DNA from: Euryarchaeota archaeon UBA558 | GTDB lineage: Archaea > Thermoplasmatota > Poseidoniia > Poseidoniales > Thalassarchaeaceae | NCBI GenBank assembly: GCA_002507175.1 | Contig: DAZE01000018.1 | Location: forward strand, 1-43,595 | Length of the DNA stretch: 43,595 bases | Direction: 5' to 3' | Shown: piece after piece, positions 41,405 through 43,595 of the stretch | Position numbering within the stretch: position 1 is the first letter of the stretch | Layout of the letters: every line of letters begins with the position of its first letter | The notes under the pieces: generated by a model | Told to the model about the DNA's origin: nothing | The model's input: the letters and a program-made list of their open reading frames with translations, nothing else | Database searches by the model: none | Program-made: the position numbers and the translations under genes

Positions 41405-42604
41405 TCAAGATGAGATCGCCATCAGCATCTGGTGGAAACTGGGGTGGGTGGCTCCTATGCAACCCTCTCCCTCTATCGTAGCACCGACTAGGCTAGCAAG
41501 TGCCATCGCTGTCATTGCCACTCTGTGGTCACTGTAGGTTTTCACATCCCACTCAGGCCTCTTGGGGGATTGGCCGCCCGGTATGTCAATGACTCCCTCG
41601 GCCCTGACATGCGCTTTCAAACCGAAATCAAATAGGAGCTTCTCGGTGGTCGACAATCTCTTCGACTCCTTCCTCTGGGTGTGGCCGACACCCACGATCG
41701 TCCCCCCGCCCCCTATCGCCAACAACACCGCTGCAGGTGTGACTAGGTCGCTAGCTGCTGTGAGGTCTAAGAGACCAAAATCATTTGACTGCAGCCAGTT
41801 GACCTCAGGGGCAACGAGGTCCGAATCCACGAGGTTCCCACTGCCGAGATCCACCCCATGTAGCCGCTCCAACAACATGATCACTGGTGTGAGGCTACTC
41901 TCCGAGGGCACAGTCACCTCCTCCGGAATGATCACATCCCAAGGGGCAATTCTGACATTGTGTCCTGAGAACTCATTCTGAGATCCAGTCGACTTGCAAA
42001 TGCCATAGGTCAGCTCCAAGTATCTCTGGCTGACTACCTCGCCCTGAATCTCGACTTCTATATCCACGCCCAAGGACGGCGCTGCGATCAGGAGTGCAGA
42101 CAGCGGTTGGCTGCCCTTGGAGAGGTCTAGGGCCACCTTGCCGTGCACTGCGGGGCCAGATACCATGAAGTCGCCATCCTCCCCTCTGGAAACGCTGCAT
42201 CCCAAGTCGCCTAATGCACCTGTGATGACCTCGAATGGGCGGCTTCTGAGGGAGATATCCCCAGTGATTCCTGAGATAGAGCCCATTGAGGATGCCAACG
42301 CCATCATGAATCTGCACCCCGTTCCCGAGTTGCCTATGTCTATTTGGTCGCTGGGAGAACGTGGGAATGTCCCATTTGATGCAGACACGCCTACCGTGCC
42401 ATCAGATATCTGGATTTCAGCGCCGAGGAACTTGAGCCCGCGAATCATGTTGATGGAGTCCTCCCCGAGCTCGCCAACGTGATTGATTCGAATGGCCCCT
42501 CGGCTTTGGGACGCCAAGGCGATCCACCTGATGAGATGGCTCTTTGAGGCAGGGAGGACCCATTGCCTCCCTGATGACAGCCTACACGGCGGTATCTCGA
42601 TCAC
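41405..42604 (-). CDS. aroA: 3-phosphoshikimate 1-carboxyvinyltransferase (EPSP synthase)
   Basis: Condenses shikimate-3-phosphate with phosphoenolpyruvate in chorismate synthesis. The 399-aa protein has LPASKSHLIRWIALA (Lys21, Ser22 and Arg26 in the substrate site), IGNSGTGCRFMMALA, GSQPLSALLIAAP, the catalytic-Asp region AASDLVTPAAVLL, HTQRKESKRL, and YSDHRVAMTAMAL. It is shorter than the E. coli enzyme (427 aa). LPGSK is LPASK here, and the C-terminal position of E. coli Lys411 (CTAKTFP) reads CIGATHP, so that lysine is absent. GTG 42604 is the start, preceded by GAGGAGAAC. It lies 7 nt after the DUF4105 gene. Confidence 0.92.
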   Translation of the reverse strand: MIEIPPCRLSSGRQWVLPASKSHLIRWIALASQSRGAIRINHVGELGEDSINMIRGLKFLGAEIQISDGTVGVSASNGTFPRSPSDQIDIGNSGTGCRFMMALASSMGSISGITGDISLRSRPFEVITGALGDLGCSVSRGEDGDFMVSGPAVHGKVALDLSKGSQPLSALLIAAPSLGVDIEVEIQGEVVSQRYLELTYGICKSTGSQNEFSGHNVRIAPWDVIIPEEVTVPSESSLTPVIMLLERLHGVDLGSGNLVDSDLVAPEVNWLQSNDFGLLDLTAASDLVTPAAVLLAIGGGGTIVGVGHTQRKESKRLSTTEKLLFDFGLKAHVRAEGVIDIPGGQSPKRPEWDVKTYSDHRVAMTAMALASLVGATIEGEGCIGATHPSFHQMLMAISS

Positions 42605-42611
42605 GTTCTCC

Positions 42612-43475
42612 TCAGGAGGGGGGATCGATTGAACCCTCGCCTCTGATCCAGTCCCCGAAGTCTGCTACGCCATCCCATTTGTTGGCCCTCTCATCGATGA
42701 TGCTGTTGCGAAGGGTCTCTTCCAGCGTACCGGTCATTTTGACGAGGTTGTTTCGACTCAGGAGCTTGGGGCTCAGGCCGGGCAGTAGAATCGATACCCC
42801 CCAAGGGACCCTGCCGGGGTAGACCTCGTTGACATGTCCGACTATGTTGGTCGTGCAGGTGTTGGTGATGGTGTTGTACCACTCTGGCTCTGAGCTCAGT
42901 TTGTTCGACCGTCGAAGGTACGATTCAAGCATCCTCCTCTCGTTTCCTGGTCCGAGCACCACGGCCTCGAACAGGTGGGTGACTGATTTCTTCCTGCATC
43001 TAGCCCTTACCCCGATGACGTCCCTTTCTGTCGCCCAGACGTAGATCAGCTCGTACTGCCGGAAGAGGCCCTTGATGGGGTGATACCTCTCGCCTTGCTC
43101 CCTCCTGACCTCAATGGAGCAGGCGATCCGCTGACCGTCATCGGTCTCGAAGCTCATGATGGTATGAGCCATCTGCTTCTTCGTAGGCTCGAAGTACTCC
43201 AATACGAACCATATCTTGGCCATTTTATCGAGACTCAACGTCACGTCTATCCAACGCTCGTCATAGTCCCTCGTGGACCTCCAAACGAAGTCTCTGACGT
43301 TGCGTATGGTGACCTTGTCGCCATCGAAATCGGCTACGGCCATCCTCGCGTTGTCGTTCACCCAAAACCTCTCGTTGGAAGGCCTGAGCCTCAGATGTCG
43401 AAACAGGACCCATGCGAGGACGAGTGACAGAAACCCCCCAATAGAAACACCAATGTTGAGCAGGATGGCTTCCAC
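42612..43475 (-). CDS. DUF4105 (Lnb N-terminal periplasmic domain-like) membrane-anchored protein
   Basis: The 287-aa protein starts with a single hydrophobic helix (AILLNIGVSIGGFLSLVLAWVLF). An extracytoplasmic domain matching DUF4105 follows: IRNVRDFVWRSTRDYDERWIDVTLSLDKM, HTIMSFETDDGQRIACSIEVRREQGERYHPIKGLFRQYELIYVWATERDVI, and EWYNTITNTCTTNIVGH. The conserved His (AHT), Cys (NTCTTN) and RxQGE-type residues suggest a papain-like fold, though no activity is established for the family as far as I know. I choose GTG 43475, preceded by GGAGAT at 5 nt, over TTG 43529, which has no visible ribosome site. It probably starts an operon with aroA and the EamA permease. Confidence 0.8.
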   Translation of the reverse strand: MEAILLNIGVSIGGFLSLVLAWVLFRHLRLRPSNERFWVNDNARMAVADFDGDKVTIRNVRDFVWRSTRDYDERWIDVTLSLDKMAKIWFVLEYFEPTKKQMAHTIMSFETDDGQRIACSIEVRREQGERYHPIKGLFRQYELIYVWATERDVIGVRARCRKKSVTHLFEAVVLGPGNERRMLESYLRRSNKLSSEPEWYNTITNTCTTNIVGHVNEVYPGRVPWGVSILLPGLSPKLLSRNNLVKMTGTLEETLRNSIIDERANKWDGVADFGDWIRGEGSIDPPS

Positions 43476-43571
43476 TGCGATCTCCAGTCGTCCACGAGTC
43501 GTGCCCTGCGAAAGACACTTTCTGTCCAATGGAGACAGGCCCGAGGCGCGACCCCGATCCCCAGAAATGGT

Positions 43572-43595
43572 TGGCGCGGCAGGGGAGATTCGAAC
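43572..43595 (-). tRNA. 3' end of a tRNA gene (truncated by window edge), CCA encoded
   Basis: Read on the minus strand: T loop TTCGAAT, T-stem 3' arm CTCCC, acceptor 3' arm CTGCCGC, discriminator G and templated CCA (43572-43574). The anticodon is outside the window. A G discriminator is compatible with tRNA-Ser among others, but the isoacceptor cannot be named. Confidence 0.85.

Overview
The window reads as a chromosomal segment of a mesophilic, probably marine euryarchaeon. I infer the Thermoplasmata-related Poseidoniia (Marine Group II/III), but no marker here proves the lineage. Archaeal hallmarks are Orc1/Cdc6, clamp-loader small subunit (RFC), a multi-OB RPA with a partner, ribosomal proteins S6e and L10e, aIF2-gamma, Dph2, DUF357 and an A-type ATP synthase operon in the order H-I-K-E-C-F-A-B-D. 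Several start codons have a TATA-like box 25-28 bp upstream and no Shine-Dalgarno sequence (leaderless transcription), while operon-internal genes carry GGAGG/GGTGA-type sites. Several metabolic genes look bacterial in type: RNase PH, MogA, class II HMG-CoA reductase and L-aspartate oxidase. All calls come from reading the sequence; no database search was run.

Layout. 1-2846 (minus): partial RFC small subunit, PanB, RNase PH and MogA, with a plus-strand tRNA-Phe wedged between PanB and RNase PH. 2847-6689: a structured intergenic element, then RPA and its overlapping partner, meeting a SAP-repeat-like protein tail to tail. 6702-10613: a HemC-like protein, a polyprenyl diphosphate synthase, a geranylgeranyl-reductase-family flavoprotein and a UbiE-like methyltransferase. 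This may be a quinone side-chain or lipid cassette. 10743-19326: the complete nine-gene A-type ATP synthase operon. 19396-24339: an S2P-like membrane protein that has lost its protease motifs, ketopantoate reductase, and convergent L-aspartate oxidase. 24528-30017: SMC-ScpA-ScpB. 30018-31319: class II HMG-CoA reductase.

31368-31625 is an extremely AT-rich gap holding seven CGTTAA motifs, four of them in an exact 11-bp tandem array. It lies immediately upstream of a degenerate AAA+/winged-helix protein (31626-33404) and 4.2 kb from Orc1/Cdc6. I consider it the best candidate in the window for a replication origin or a dedicated operator array. After it come DUF357, a PIN protein, aIF2-gamma, S6e, Orc1/Cdc6 and Dph2 (33391-38202), then a pirin, an archaeal purine phosphoribosyltransferase with L10e, an EamA transporter, AroA and a DUF4105 membrane protein. 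The window ends inside a tRNA gene.

Functionally the window concentrates genome maintenance (RFC, RPA, SMC-ScpAB, Orc1 and the AAA+ protein), energy conversion (ATP synthase), isoprenoid and quinone chemistry (HMGR, prenyl synthase, reductase, methyltransferase) and cofactor synthesis (PanB, PanE, NadB, MogA). The most unusual items are the iteron array with its adjacent degenerate initiator-like ATPase, the pseudoprotease, the c subunit with a signal peptide and a possible Na+ site, and the hairpin straddling the c-subunit stop codon.
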